From JAEDES01 sp045649455 (GTDB lineage Bacteria > Bacillota_I > Bacilli_A > RF39 > UBA660), in NCBI GenBank assembly GCA_045649455.1, contig JAZRPV010000051.1, positions 19,027-83,026 of the forward strand: DNA of 64,000 nucleotides, written 5' to 3'. Position numbers and translations under genes: made by a program. The notes beneath the pieces are model-generated. The model saw nothing but the letters and a program-made list of their open reading frames with translations. It did no database searches and was not told the origin of the DNA. Of the stretch, positions 1 to 8,792 are shown one piece after another. How positions within the stretch are numbered: the stretch's first letter is position 1; every line of letters begins with the position of its first letter.

Positions 1-1944
1 ATCATCATCTTTTAATTTCATACAGCTTGTTTCTTTTGAATATCTTTGTAGTTTAAACTCTTTTAATTTAGAACGTTTAATCATACCTTGTTTTGTAGCG
101 ATTACAACATTTTCTTCAGTACCGAAGTCATATGCTGGTATTGCAGAAATTACTGTTTCTTCTGGAGAAATTTCAATAATATTACTTACATGTTTAGGCA
201 TGTCTTTCCATTTTAAATCTGGTAGCATATGTACTGGGATATGTAGATAGTTTCCAGCATTTGTTATTACTAGAAGTGTATCTGTTGTACACATTTCATA
301 CATTCCTAAGATATAATCATTTTCTTTCATTGTTATATCATCTGGAGCAGATGCTGTATAACTTCTGAATGATGTACGTTTTACATAACCATCTTTTGTT
401 ACCATTACTACAACATCTTCTTTAGCGATCATTGCAGTTGTATCAATTTTAATTTCTGTAATTTCATCTTTTATATCTGTAAGACGTGGTGTTTCATAAT
501 TATCATTTACGTCTTTTAAATCTTTTTTCATTACATCTTTTAATACTTCTTCACTAGCAAGAATTGCAGTTAAACCTTTGATAATCTTTTCTAAGGCTGC
601 TTTTTCATTTTCTAATGCAACTACGTCTGTATTAGTTAAACGATAAAGTTGTAATGTAACGATGGCTTCTGCTTGAGCTTCAGTAAATTCAAATTCTTTT
701 ACTAAGTTATCTTTAGCATCAGCTTTATTTTTAGATGCTCTAATTACTTTAATTACTTCATCTAAAATAGAAATACATTTAATTAAACCTTCAACGATAT
801 GATATCTTGCTTTTGCATGTTTTAAATCAAATTCAGTTCTTCTTCTAACAACTTCTTTTTGATGTGCGATAAAAGCATCTAATGCTTGAGCTAATCCTAA
901 TAATTTAGGTCTTCTATTTACGATAGATACAACATTGAAGTTGTAACTGATTTGCATATCAGTATTTTTTAATAAGTAATTAATAATTAAATCAACATTA
1001 GCATTTTTCTTTAAGTCAATTACAATTCTTACATCAGCAGCTGACTCATCTCTTACTTCTGCTATTCCATCAATCTTTTTATCGATTCTAATATCATCTA
1101 TTTTCTTAACCATTAAAGCTTTATTAACTTCAAATGGAATTTCTGTGATGATAATTTGTGGAGTTGATTTATCTTCGTTTATTTCATAACGACATTTTAC
1201 AATTATTTTTCCTCGTCCAGTTTCATAAGCTTGTTTTATTCCATCTAGACCTTCAACGATTCCTCCTGTTGGGAAATCTGGTCCTTTAACAAATTGCATT
1301 AATTCATCAAGTGTTGATTCTGGATGATCAATTCTATAAATAGTTGCTTGTACCACTTCATTTAAGTTATGAGGTGGAATGTTTGTAGCGTAACCTGCTG
1401 AAATACCTTGAGAACCATAAACTAGTAAAGCTGGAAATCTTGCTGGTAAAACAGTTGGTTCAACAGTTGTATCATCGAAGTTTGGTGAGAATTCCACTGT
1501 ATCTTTATCAATATCTCGTAACATTTCATTAGATATTTTTGAAAGACGAGCTTCTGTGTAACGATAAGCAGCGGGACTATCTCCATCGATAGATCCATTA
1601 TTACCATGCATATCAATATATGGTAGACGTGTCTTCCATGGTTGAGACATTCTTACCATAGCATCATAGATTGATGAATCTCCATGTGGATGGTAATTAC
1701 CTATAACGTCTCCGACAGTTTTAGCTGACTTTCTATATCCTTTATCATAAGTATTTTTTTCTTTATGCATTGAATATAGGATACGACGTTGTACTGGTTT
1801 TAGACCATCTCTAGCATCTGGGATAGCACGATCTTGAATGATATATTTAGAATAACTTCCAAAACGTTCTCCCATGATATCTTCTAGAGTATAATCAAAA
1901 ATCTTCTCTAATACTTCTTCTGTTTCATTTTTCTTTTTTGGCAT
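1..1944 (-). CDS. parC: DNA topoisomerase IV subunit A (ParC), C-terminus cut by window edge
   Basis: Catalytic DNA-cleaving subunit of topoisomerase IV, which decatenates daughter chromosomes with ParE. The start is the ATG at 1944 (MPKKKNETEE), 20 bp after parE, and the frame stays open to base 1, giving about 648 residues. ParC rather than GyrA is indicated by RFGSYSKYIIQDRAIPDARD followed by GLKPVQRRILYSM and GNYHPHGDSS; the active-site Tyr lies in PAAYRYTEARL. Later blocks KGPDFPTGGI, ITEIPFEVNK and LQLYRLTNTD match Gram-positive ParC. The start of the beta-pinwheel DNA-wrapping domain is present (VTKDGYVKRTS, HMLPDLKWKDM). Its end lies outside the window. Transcribed with parE. Confidence 0.96.
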   Translation of the reverse strand, partial: MPKKKNETEEVLEKIFDYTLEDIMGERFGSYSKYIIQDRAIPDARDGLKPVQRRILYSMHKEKNTYDKGYRKSAKTVGDVIGNYHPHGDSSIYDAMVRMSQPWKTRLPYIDMHGNNGSIDGDSPAAYRYTEARLSKISNEMLRDIDKDTVEFSPNFDDTTVEPTVLPARFPALLVYGSQGISAGYATNIPPHNLNEVVQATIYRIDHPESTLDELMQFVKGPDFPTGGIVEGLDGIKQAYETGRGKIIVKCRYEINEDKSTPQIIITEIPFEVNKALMVKKIDDIRIDKKIDGIAEVRDESAADVRIVIDLKKNANVDLIINYLLKNTDMQISYNFNVVSIVNRRPKLLGLAQALDAFIAHQKEVVRRRTEFDLKHAKARYHIVEGLIKCISILDEVIKVIRASKNKADAKDNLVKEFEFTEAQAEAIVTLQLYRLTNTDVVALENEKAALEKIIKGLTAILASEEVLKDVMKKDLKDVNDNYETPRLTDIKDEITEIKIDTTAMIAKEDVVVMVTKDGYVKRTSFRSYTASAPDDITMKENDYILGMYEMCTTDTLLVITNAGNYLHIPVHMLPDLKWKDMPKHVSNIIEISPEETVISAIPAYDFGTEENVVIATKQGMIKRSKLKEFKLQRYSKETSCMKLKDDD

Positions 1945-1964
1945 TTTTTATCACCTTTTCTAGT

Positions 1965-3872
1965 TTATATTTCTAATTTGTAATCATCTTCAAGTGAGAA
2001 TTCGACATTCTCTTCAATCCATTCTTTTCTAGGTGGAACATCGTCTCCCATAAGAATAGATACTCTTTTTTCTGCTAGGTGTGCATCTTCAATATTAACA
2101 CGAATTAGTGTTCTGCTACCTGGTTTCATTGTTGTTTCACAAAGTTGGTCTGCGTTCATTTCACCAAGTCCTTTGTATCTTTGAATTTCACATTTCTTTC
2201 CTTTTGATTTTTCTTTCATTTCTTCTACTGTATAAGCATATTCTACTGTTTTACCACTTGTTATTTTAAATAATGGTGGTAATGCTACGAATAGTCTTCC
2301 ATCTTCAATTAATGGTTTCATGTAGCGATAGAAGAATGTTAGTAATAGACATTGAATGTGTCCTCCATCTTCATCGGCATCGGACATGATAATTACTTTT
2401 GAATATTCACAATCATTGATATCAAAGTTTGATCCATATCCCGCTCCAATTGTATAAATCATTGTATTAATTTCTTCATTACGAAGAATTTCATCTTCTT
2501 TTGTTTTTTCTGTATTTAAAACTTTACCACGTAATGGTAAGATTGCTTGATATTTTCTATCTCGACCTTGTTTTGCTGAACCTCCAGCAGAATCTCCTTC
2601 GACTAAGAATAATTCTTTTTTAGTTTTATCTTTACTTTGAGCTGGAGCAAGTTTTCCAGAAAGTGATCTTTCTTCTTTCTTTTTACTTGTACCTTTACGA
2701 GCTTCTTCTCTTGCTTTGCGAGCAGCTTCACGAGCAATTTTACTTCTTAAACTTTTATTTAAGATATCTGTTGCAATTGCTTTATTTTCTTCTAGGAAGA
2801 TTCTCATTTGTTCAGTAACAATTGATTCAACTGAAACTCTTGCTTGTGGAGTTCCAAGTTTTCCTTTAGTTTGTCCTTCGAATTGTAAAATACCTTCAGG
2901 AATTTTTAAACTAATTACAGCAGTTAATCCTTCACGAACATCACTACCTTCTAAAGCTTTATCTTTTCCTTTGATAAATCCATTTGATTTAGCATAGTCA
3001 TTAAATACTTTAGTTAAAGCAGTTTTAAATCCTACTTCGTGAGAACCACCATCTACTGTTTTAACGTTATTAACGAAACTTACAATATTTTCATTATATG
3101 TGTCAGTGTATTGCATAGCAATATCTACTTCGATATGTTCTCTTTCACCTGTAATACCTAATACTTTATGAAGTGTTGTTTTTCCATTATTGATTTCTTC
3201 AACAAATTCTTCAATTCCTCTTTCATAATGGAATTTAGCACTTCTTTGATCTTCTTCATCTTCTACTTCAATAGTAATTCCTTTTAATAAAAAAGCACTT
3301 TCTTGCATTCTTTCACAAATTGTTGTGTATGAGAAATTAATTGTAGAGAAGATTTCTTCATCTGGTAAGAATCTAACTGTTGTTCCTGTTTTACTTGTTG
3401 TACCAATCTTCTTTAGTGGAACTGTTACATGTCCACCATTTTCAAATCTAATATATGATTCTTCTTTATCTCTTTTGATAGTTACTTCCATCCATTTAGA
3501 TAAAGCATTAACTACAGAAGAACCTACACCATGTAGTCCTCCTGATACTTTATATCCATCGCTTTCGAATTTACCTCCAGCGTGAAGGATTGTATATATT
3601 ACTTCTGGTGTTGATTTACCTGATTCGTGCATTCCTGTTGGAACTCCACGTCCGTGGTCTTCAACACTAACTGATTTATCTTTATGAAGTGTTATTTTTA
3701 TGTAATCTCCATAGCCGTTAATAGCTTCATCAACTGAGTTGTCAACAATTTCCCAAACTAAATGGTGTAGACCTCTTTTGTCAGTCGAACCAATATACAT
3801 ACCTGGTCTTTTTCTTACTGCTTCTAAACCTTCTAGTATCTTAATAGACTTTGCATCATATTTATCAGCCAT
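1965..3872 (-). CDS. parE: DNA topoisomerase IV subunit B (ParE)
   Basis: ATPase subunit of topoisomerase IV, 635 aa, the usual length. GHKL ATPase motifs are visible: EIVDNSVDEA, DHGRGVPTGMH and GGLHGVGSSVVNALS. The transducer region carries QTKGKLGTPQAR, and the TOPRIM domain has LVEGDSAGGSAKQGRDR and MSDADEDGGHI, followed by QRYKGLGEMNADQL. The TOPRIM acidic run reads DADEDG where many relatives have DADTDG; the metal-binding acids are kept. Assigned to ParE rather than GyrB by its pairing with parC downstream and by Bacillus ParE-like blocks. It has its own promoter at 3907-3935. Confidence 0.97.
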   Translation of the reverse strand: MADKYDAKSIKILEGLEAVRKRPGMYIGSTDKRGLHHLVWEIVDNSVDEAINGYGDYIKITLHKDKSVSVEDHGRGVPTGMHESGKSTPEVIYTILHAGGKFESDGYKVSGGLHGVGSSVVNALSKWMEVTIKRDKEESYIRFENGGHVTVPLKKIGTTSKTGTTVRFLPDEEIFSTINFSYTTICERMQESAFLLKGITIEVEDEEDQRSAKFHYERGIEEFVEEINNGKTTLHKVLGITGEREHIEVDIAMQYTDTYNENIVSFVNNVKTVDGGSHEVGFKTALTKVFNDYAKSNGFIKGKDKALEGSDVREGLTAVISLKIPEGILQFEGQTKGKLGTPQARVSVESIVTEQMRIFLEENKAIATDILNKSLRSKIAREAARKAREEARKGTSKKKEERSLSGKLAPAQSKDKTKKELFLVEGDSAGGSAKQGRDRKYQAILPLRGKVLNTEKTKEDEILRNEEINTMIYTIGAGYGSNFDINDCEYSKVIIMSDADEDGGHIQCLLLTFFYRYMKPLIEDGRLFVALPPLFKITSGKTVEYAYTVEEMKEKSKGKKCEIQRYKGLGEMNADQLCETTMKPGSRTLIRVNIEDAHLAEKRVSILMGDDVPPRKEWIEENVEFSLEDDYKLEI

Positions 3873-3906
3873 TTTATTATCACTCCTAATGTTTCAACTA
3901 TTAGTT

Positions 3907-3935
3907 ATTATAACGAAAAAAACTTCCTTTTTCAA
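3907..3935 (-). promoter_or_regulatory. parE-parC promoter, embedded in upstream terminator
   Basis: Minus-strand -35 TTGAAA (3930-3935), 17-bp spacer, -10 TATAAT (3907-3912), 35 bp before the parE start. The -35 lies in the loop side of the terminator hairpin of the preceding gene, and the spacer contains its T-tract. Confidence 0.7.
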
Positions 3936-3944
3936 CGGAAGTTT
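3914..3944 (-). terminator. Rho-independent terminator of the 3992-5158 gene
   Basis: Stem of about 8-9 bp (3919-3927 with 3937-3944) followed on the minus strand by a run of T. Confidence 0.8.
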
Positions 3945-3991
3945 ACTTTTTTTGACAAATTTTGTTATATATCAACGACTTTTAGCATTTT

Positions 3992-5158
3992 TTACTTATT
4001 TCCATTAAAGTCAATTTGAATTATTTTTGTTTTATTTCTTTTCTTTTTTATACCATATGGATGTTCTTCATAAGGAATATTTTCTTGCTCAAATAAATCA
4101 TCTAAAATATCTAATTGTAGATTAAATGGAATATAATCCCAATTCTTAAAAGCATTAATCATTTCTTTATAGCTTACCATTTCTCTGTCATTTACAACAG
4201 CATAACTTAAAGCATGATATATAAATGTTGATGCTAAATTTAAATTATTATGAAGTGTTCCGTGCTTATCAACTAATTGTTTACGATATTTTATAGATAT
4301 TAAGAATAATAATCTTCTTAAAAAATCATAGTCCCAATCTAAAAATGTATTTCCTAATTCTTGCATTCCTTCGTTATTAACATAACAACCTATTAAAGAA
4401 TATATTTGATTTAAGTCTTCTATATCAAAGTTAGGTGCTTGATTCTTTTCATCTTCTCGACGTAATTCTCCGTATGATGCAATTGAAGGACCTGCATCTT
4501 TTCTTATTATTTCATAGAATTTTTTCTTACCAAATTTTACTTTAGATTTTTTTAATTCTTTATATATTTCTTCTTTTAAACCGTGTTTTATAAATAAACA
4601 TTTACTTAATATTTCTTTAGCATCATTCTCATCAAAAGTTGTTTTTTCATTTGTATTTAAATGATTTAAAATTAGAAGAATTAATCTTCGTACTATTTCT
4701 TCTCTATTTAACATTGGAAATGTTTTTGTGATTTCATCATAATAATTAGCATTTATTAAATATAGAAATTGATTTATATTCATTTGATCGTCATCATCTA
4801 TTCTAGTTGGATATTTTTTCATTTCTTGATGAAGTTCATGTAGAAAAATGGTTGTTGTTTTAGTTACATTATGATCAGCAGAATTAGCTTCTGTCATCAT
4901 TAAATATGTTTGAGCAGTATGATGTTGATCTCTTATATTACGTTCTTTCATTTTATCTTTTAAATAATTCATTCCAAAATAAATGCATGGACTAAATAAT
5001 ATAGTTCCACCTGTTATAATACTTAATTCATTATCTGTTGGAAATGGTATTAATGTAAGTAGTGATGATATTGATGTAGCCATACCAATACTTGCAATTA
5101 TCTCAGTTGCTTTATCAGCATGTTTTTGGTATTTGTCTGAATCTCTTTCTTTTTTCAT
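3992..5158 (-). CDS. hypothetical membrane protein, 388 aa
   Basis: Not recognised. Two hydrophobic segments near the N-terminus (about residues 18-38 and 45-66) make a membrane hairpin, followed by a long, charged, mostly helical cytoplasmic part rich in Lys, Asp and Asn, with no recognised catalytic motif. It ends in a basic cluster (GIKKKRNKTKI). It stands alone between terminators. A TATAAT-like -10 lies at 5182-5187 with a weak -35. The SD GAGGG sits a few bases before the ATG. Probably lineage-specific. No function can be assigned from sequence. Confidence 0.85.
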   Translation of the reverse strand: MKKERDSDKYQKHADKATEIIASIGMATSISSLLTLIPFPTDNELSIITGGTILFSPCIYFGMNYLKDKMKERNIRDQHHTAQTYLMMTEANSADHNVTKTTTIFLHELHQEMKKYPTRIDDDDQMNINQFLYLINANYYDEITKTFPMLNREEIVRRLILLILNHLNTNEKTTFDENDAKEILSKCLFIKHGLKEEIYKELKKSKVKFGKKKFYEIIRKDAGPSIASYGELRREDEKNQAPNFDIEDLNQIYSLIGCYVNNEGMQELGNTFLDWDYDFLRRLLFLISIKYRKQLVDKHGTLHNNLNLASTFIYHALSYAVVNDREMVSYKEMINAFKNWDYIPFNLQLDILDDLFEQENIPYEEHPYGIKKKRNKTKIIQIDFNGNK

Positions 5159-5212
5159 AAGGTTCCCTCTTTTGATTGTATATTATAACATAAAAATATT
5201 TATATAAAAGAA

Positions 5213-5236
5213 AAAACTATGATTTCTCATAGTTTT
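5213..5236 (-). terminator. terminator of the Hint-domain gene
   Basis: Perfect 10-bp stem (5213-5222 with 5227-5236), 4-nt loop and T-run on the minus strand. The stem overlaps the stop codon of the 5235-6299 gene. Confidence 0.85.
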
Positions 5237-6299
5237 AAATAGCTCCTCCACTTTTATTATGTACAAGAAGTTCTTCTTCTGTTATAAGATAGTTATGATT
5301 ATTTTCTACTTCAATATTATATACATAAGTTTTATTATGTCTTTTACTTATATTTTGGATGTTAGTTGGACCTGTTTTAATACTTAATAATTTATCGTTA
5401 AATTTTAATTTTTCAGCATTGATCCATCCCTTATTAATTACATAGAATGGGTGTTCTTTTGTGGTATGAATTAATCGATTATTAACTTTTAATGTATAAA
5501 TTTCATCATTTTGATGAATAAATGTTTCTAGAACTTTCTTTAGTTCTTTTTTATTTGTATCTAGATTATATGAATATACATAGTCTCCTATTTTAATATC
5601 TTCTATATTCTTATAGCCATTTTCTACTGCTACCTTTGTATCACCTGTAAAGCAGGTAAAGGTAGTACATGATTTGCTTGTTTGAGAATAAATTATATCG
5701 TGTTTTAAATTAGAAATTGTTACTTCACTTGTTGGCACGCTAGTCATTGAGTCTTTTAATTTTACAACTAGTTTAATGTATGCTTTAGTACTTGATGAAG
5801 TTGATCCATTTAAACATCTATAGCCCTCTGTATTAATAACATCTCCTACTTGTACTGATGATCCATCTGAATACACTAGTGAAATTTCCAAGTTATTACA
5901 AACTAAGTCTGCGTCTGCAGTGTTTCCTGTTGCTGATGTACACTTTGGTGTTGATGAAATTATAGAAGTAATTTCTCCTATTACATCACCATTATTTAAT
6001 ACATCAAAATATAGAGTTACTGAATCTGATGGTTTAGTTAATCCAACACTATATGAAATTGTTGTACCATTTACAACTGGTGTTGTATATGTTGCAGTTC
6101 CTGTTTTTGAATTTGTTTTTGTTGTAGAGTTATTTAAATTAATATCCCAGTTTGATGCATTTACTTTGGCGCTTCCTTGAATGGATAGCGTTTCACTTAA
6201 TGCTGCATATGCAACTGTTAATGATACTATAGATATGATAAGTATTGCGATTAAAGTTGCCCCTATTTTTTTACCTCTTTTACTATAACGTATATTCAT
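5235..6299 (-). CDS. secreted TasA/camelysin-like protein with C-terminal Hint (autoprocessing) domain
   Basis: 354 aa in two parts. Residues 1-30 form a basic-hydrophobic export signal ending near VAYA. The segment after it (ALSETLSIQGSAKV, then NWDINLNN) is shared with the proteins at 36980 and 47672 and resembles the SipW-exported TasA/camelysin beta-sandwich group. The beta domain runs to about residue 214. From Cys216 there is a Hint domain: CFTGDTKVAVENGYKNIEDI, a T-x-x-H block with His283 (TTKEHPFYV) and a terminal block YLITEEELLVHN ending in His347-Asn348. Only six residues (KSGGAI) follow. Residue +1 is Lys, so intein-style splicing is unlikely, but N-terminal thioester chemistry or cleavage is possible. 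The paralogue at 47672 has the same beta domain without Hint. Confidence 0.85.
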   Translation of the reverse strand: MNIRYSKRGKKIGATLIAILIISIVSLTVAYAALSETLSIQGSAKVNASNWDINLNNSTTKTNSKTGTATYTTPVVNGTTISYSVGLTKPSDSVTLYFDVLNNGDVIGEITSIISSTPKCTSATGNTADADLVCNNLEISLVYSDGSSVQVGDVINTEGYRCLNGSTSSSTKAYIKLVVKLKDSMTSVPTSEVTISNLKHDIIYSQTSKSCTTFTCFTGDTKVAVENGYKNIEDIKIGDYVYSYNLDTNKKELKKVLETFIHQNDEIYTLKVNNRLIHTTKEHPFYVINKGWINAEKLKFNDKLLSIKTGPTNIQNISKRHNKTYVYNIEVENNHNYLITEEELLVHNKSGGAI

Positions 6300-6353
6300 T
6301 TTTATACACCTCTATTTTCTTAATTATATTATATATGTATATATAAAAGCAAT

Positions 6354-6375
6354 AAAAAAGAACCAATCGGTTCTT
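6354..6375 (-). terminator. terminator of the recD2 operon
   Basis: 7-bp stem (6358-6364 with 6369-6375), 4-nt loop, then a minus-strand T-run. It overlaps the stop codon of the 52-aa gene. Confidence 0.8.
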
Positions 6376-6532
6376 AGTCTACATCATTCATCATTTCATA
6401 TGTTCTTTTTGCTGCACCTTTTACCATCTTTTTCATACGATGCATAGCGATAGGATTTTTCTTCATATACATATATCCTGCTACTCCCATGCCTCCAAGT
6501 ACAGCCATCATTGTCATTGTTTTTGCTTTCAT
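6374..6532 (-). CDS. small Met-rich membrane protein, 52 aa (DUF3918/YrzQ-like)
   Basis: Found by reading the gap after recD2. The ATG at 6532 is preceded by GAGGTG at ideal spacing, and the frame runs 52 codons to TAA. The protein has a short hydrophobic stretch (MAVLGGMGVAGYMYMKK) followed by a basic amphipathic tail (HRMKKMVKGAAKR). Eleven of 52 residues are Met. Size, basic tail and position beside recD2 resemble the small DUF3918/YrzQ proteins of Bacillus; this comparison is from memory and tentative. Its ribosome site lies in a hairpin (6538-6560), and a terminator follows immediately. Confidence 0.65.
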   Translation of the reverse strand: MKAKTMTMMAVLGGMGVAGYMYMKKNPIAMHRMKKMVKGAAKRTYEMMNDVD

Positions 6533-6537
6533 ATAAT

Positions 6538-6560
6538 CACCTCATAAATATTATGAGATG
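6538..6560 (-). promoter_or_regulatory. hairpin covering the SD of the 52-aa gene
   Basis: Ten-pair inverted repeat (6538-6547 with 6551-6560, one G-T pair, 3-nt loop) between the recD2 stop and the small gene. The GAGGTG Shine-Dalgarno is inside one arm and there is no T-run, so RNA folding would hide the ribosome site rather than terminate. Confidence 0.45.
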
Positions 6561-6567
6561 TTTTATT

Positions 6568-8760
6568 TTACTTTATACCATTTATAAGAAAATCTTTTAT
6601 AGTTGTTCTTCTTATATCTACTGATGTATTTGCAACTGCTATATCTAATGCAGATATGTCTCCAATAATATATAGTTTCTTTTTACTACGAGTTACACCT
6701 GTATATACTAATTTTCTATATAACATTTTATTATAATTTCTTACTATTGGCATAATTACTATATCAAATTCAGATCCTTGAGCTTTATGAATTGAAATAG
6801 AATATGCTAGACGAAAATTACTAAAATTAGATGGTGTATATTTAACAACATTTCCATCAAAATTAATATGTATTTCTTTTTTAGGAGAAGTTATTATTTG
6901 TTCAATAATACCTATATCTCCATTATAAACATTTTCTTCTGGCATGTTTGTTAATTGAATAACTTTATCTTGTTCTCTAAAAGTAAATTCTCCAATAGTT
7001 AGTTCTTTTTTTGATTTATCTTTTTTATTAAAGATTGTTTGTAATTGTTTATTTATTTCGTCTATTCCAACATATGTCTTATACATTGGAGCGAGTATTT
7101 GAAAATCTTTATATGAAACATCTTTATATGTTTCAGATATTTCTTTTATATGATTTATTACTTGATCTGGTGTACATGATATAAATGTTAAATCTTCTTC
7201 TTTATTAAAGACATCTCGCATTACTTTACCATTTCTTATATCATATGCCAATGTAATAATATTTGAATCTTTTCCTTGACGATATAATTCTTTTAATTTT
7301 ACTGTTGTTAGTTTTTCTGATGCAATTAAGTCATGTAATAATTGACCTGGTCCAACTGAAGGTAATTGATGATCATCACCTACTAAGATTATTTTACAGT
7401 TTGCTGATAATCCTTTTAGAAGAGATGCCATAAGATAAGTATCTATCATACTTGCTTCATCTATTATTACTAATTCAACTCTACTTTTATTATATTCATT
7501 TACTTGGAATTTATTTGTTTCTTTTTGCCATTTTAAGAATCTGTGAATTGTTGATGCTCTTAGGAGTGTTGTTTCACTCATTCTTTTAGCTGCTCTTCCA
7601 GTTGGGGCAAGAAGGGCTATTTTATCTTGAAGTTTTTCATAAGATAATTTATTACATTGACGATATAGTTCAGTAATACCTTTCATAATAGTTGTTTTAC
7701 CAGTACCTGGTCCACCTGTTATGATTAGAAAATCTCTTAGATAACTTTCTTTTATAGCTTGGAATTGTTCTTCGTTATATCTTATTTCAAAGAACTCTTC
7801 TAATTGTTTTATTTTATCATCTAAATCTTTTTCTTTTTGAGGCGGATTATTTTCTAATAATCTAAATCTTTTTACAATTAGAGTTTCGGCATCATACATA
7901 TCTTTTAGATATATTTTTTCTTCTTTTACAACGATATCTGAGTCTTTAATTAAATCTTTAATTGCATCAATATATTCATCTTGTGTGATTTGTACATTTA
8001 CTACTCGTGGTAAAAGAGAGATTAATTCTTCATCATAATAGTAACTATGACCATAAGTATTACTTACTTCATCCATTATATATAATAATGCTGCTTTAAT
8101 TCTTATAATGTCATTTGGTTTAATTCCCATACGAATGGCGATTTGATCAATCTTTTTATATGTAATATCATTAATATCTTTAATTATTCTATAGATATTT
8201 TCTTCTATTATTTGTTTAGTTTTATTCTTATAAAAATTATATATAATCATAGAATCTCTTGTTGAGAAACCTAGATTTCCTAAATATAAAATCATTTCGT
8301 ATGACGATTCATATTCTTTTAATTGAGTATGAAGTGTCTCTATATTTTTCTTTGTAATTCCTGGTATTAAAATTAAATTATCTGGGTTTTCTAAGATTAT
8401 TTTTAATGTATCTTTACCTAGAGTATCTACTATTTGTTTTGCTTTCTTTTCACCTATTCCTTTGAAAAGACCGCTTGTTAAAAATTCAATTATTGAGTTT
8501 TTTTCTTCTGGTTTACAACGTTCGTATGCTTCTACTTGAAATTGTTCTCCATATTTGTCATGTTCGACTAATTTTCCATAAAAAAGATAGGTGTCCATAT
8601 CATTTAATTCATGGAAATATCCTGTAAATGTAATGACCCTATCTAAATAATCTGCTAATTTTTCATCATTTGTGTCACTTACTTTAAATAATCCAATTGT
8701 ATAGCCTTGAGCACTTTGATAAATACTTCGGCGAAAGTTTCCTTTAATATATGTTCCCAT
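6568..8760 (-). CDS. recD2: RecD2-type ATP-dependent DNA helicase
   Basis: Superfamily 1B 5'-3' helicase of the RecBC-independent RecD2 (YrrC) family, involved in recombination and mismatch repair. The start is taken at 8760 (MGTYIKGNFRRS) because AGGAGG lies six bases before it; a longer frame to 8808 would overlap mtaB and lacks a ribosome site. This gives 730 aa. The N-terminal OB-like part is followed by helix-hairpin-helix blocks (GLFKGIGEKKAKQIV). Then come Walker A GGPGTGKTT, Walker B VIIDEASMID, VGDDHQLPSVGPG and a C-terminal UvrD-like box SISIHKAQGSEFD. Cotranscribed after mtaB. Confidence 0.95.
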   Translation of the reverse strand: MGTYIKGNFRRSIYQSAQGYTIGLFKVSDTNDEKLADYLDRVITFTGYFHELNDMDTYLFYGKLVEHDKYGEQFQVEAYERCKPEEKNSIIEFLTSGLFKGIGEKKAKQIVDTLGKDTLKIILENPDNLILIPGITKKNIETLHTQLKEYESSYEMILYLGNLGFSTRDSMIIYNFYKNKTKQIIEENIYRIIKDINDITYKKIDQIAIRMGIKPNDIIRIKAALLYIMDEVSNTYGHSYYYDEELISLLPRVVNVQITQDEYIDAIKDLIKDSDIVVKEEKIYLKDMYDAETLIVKRFRLLENNPPQKEKDLDDKIKQLEEFFEIRYNEEQFQAIKESYLRDFLIITGGPGTGKTTIMKGITELYRQCNKLSYEKLQDKIALLAPTGRAAKRMSETTLLRASTIHRFLKWQKETNKFQVNEYNKSRVELVIIDEASMIDTYLMASLLKGLSANCKIILVGDDHQLPSVGPGQLLHDLIASEKLTTVKLKELYRQGKDSNIITLAYDIRNGKVMRDVFNKEEDLTFISCTPDQVINHIKEISETYKDVSYKDFQILAPMYKTYVGIDEINKQLQTIFNKKDKSKKELTIGEFTFREQDKVIQLTNMPEENVYNGDIGIIEQIITSPKKEIHINFDGNVVKYTPSNFSNFRLAYSISIHKAQGSEFDIVIMPIVRNYNKMLYRKLVYTGVTRSKKKLYIIGDISALDIAVANTSVDIRRTTIKDFLINGIK

Positions 8761-8792
8761 CTTCTTCCTCCTAGTATTTATTCTATCAAAAA

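Noticed and set aside
2716..3585. Plus-strand open frames opposite parE
   Set aside because: Antisense shadows of a strongly conserved gene, without SD or recognisable products.
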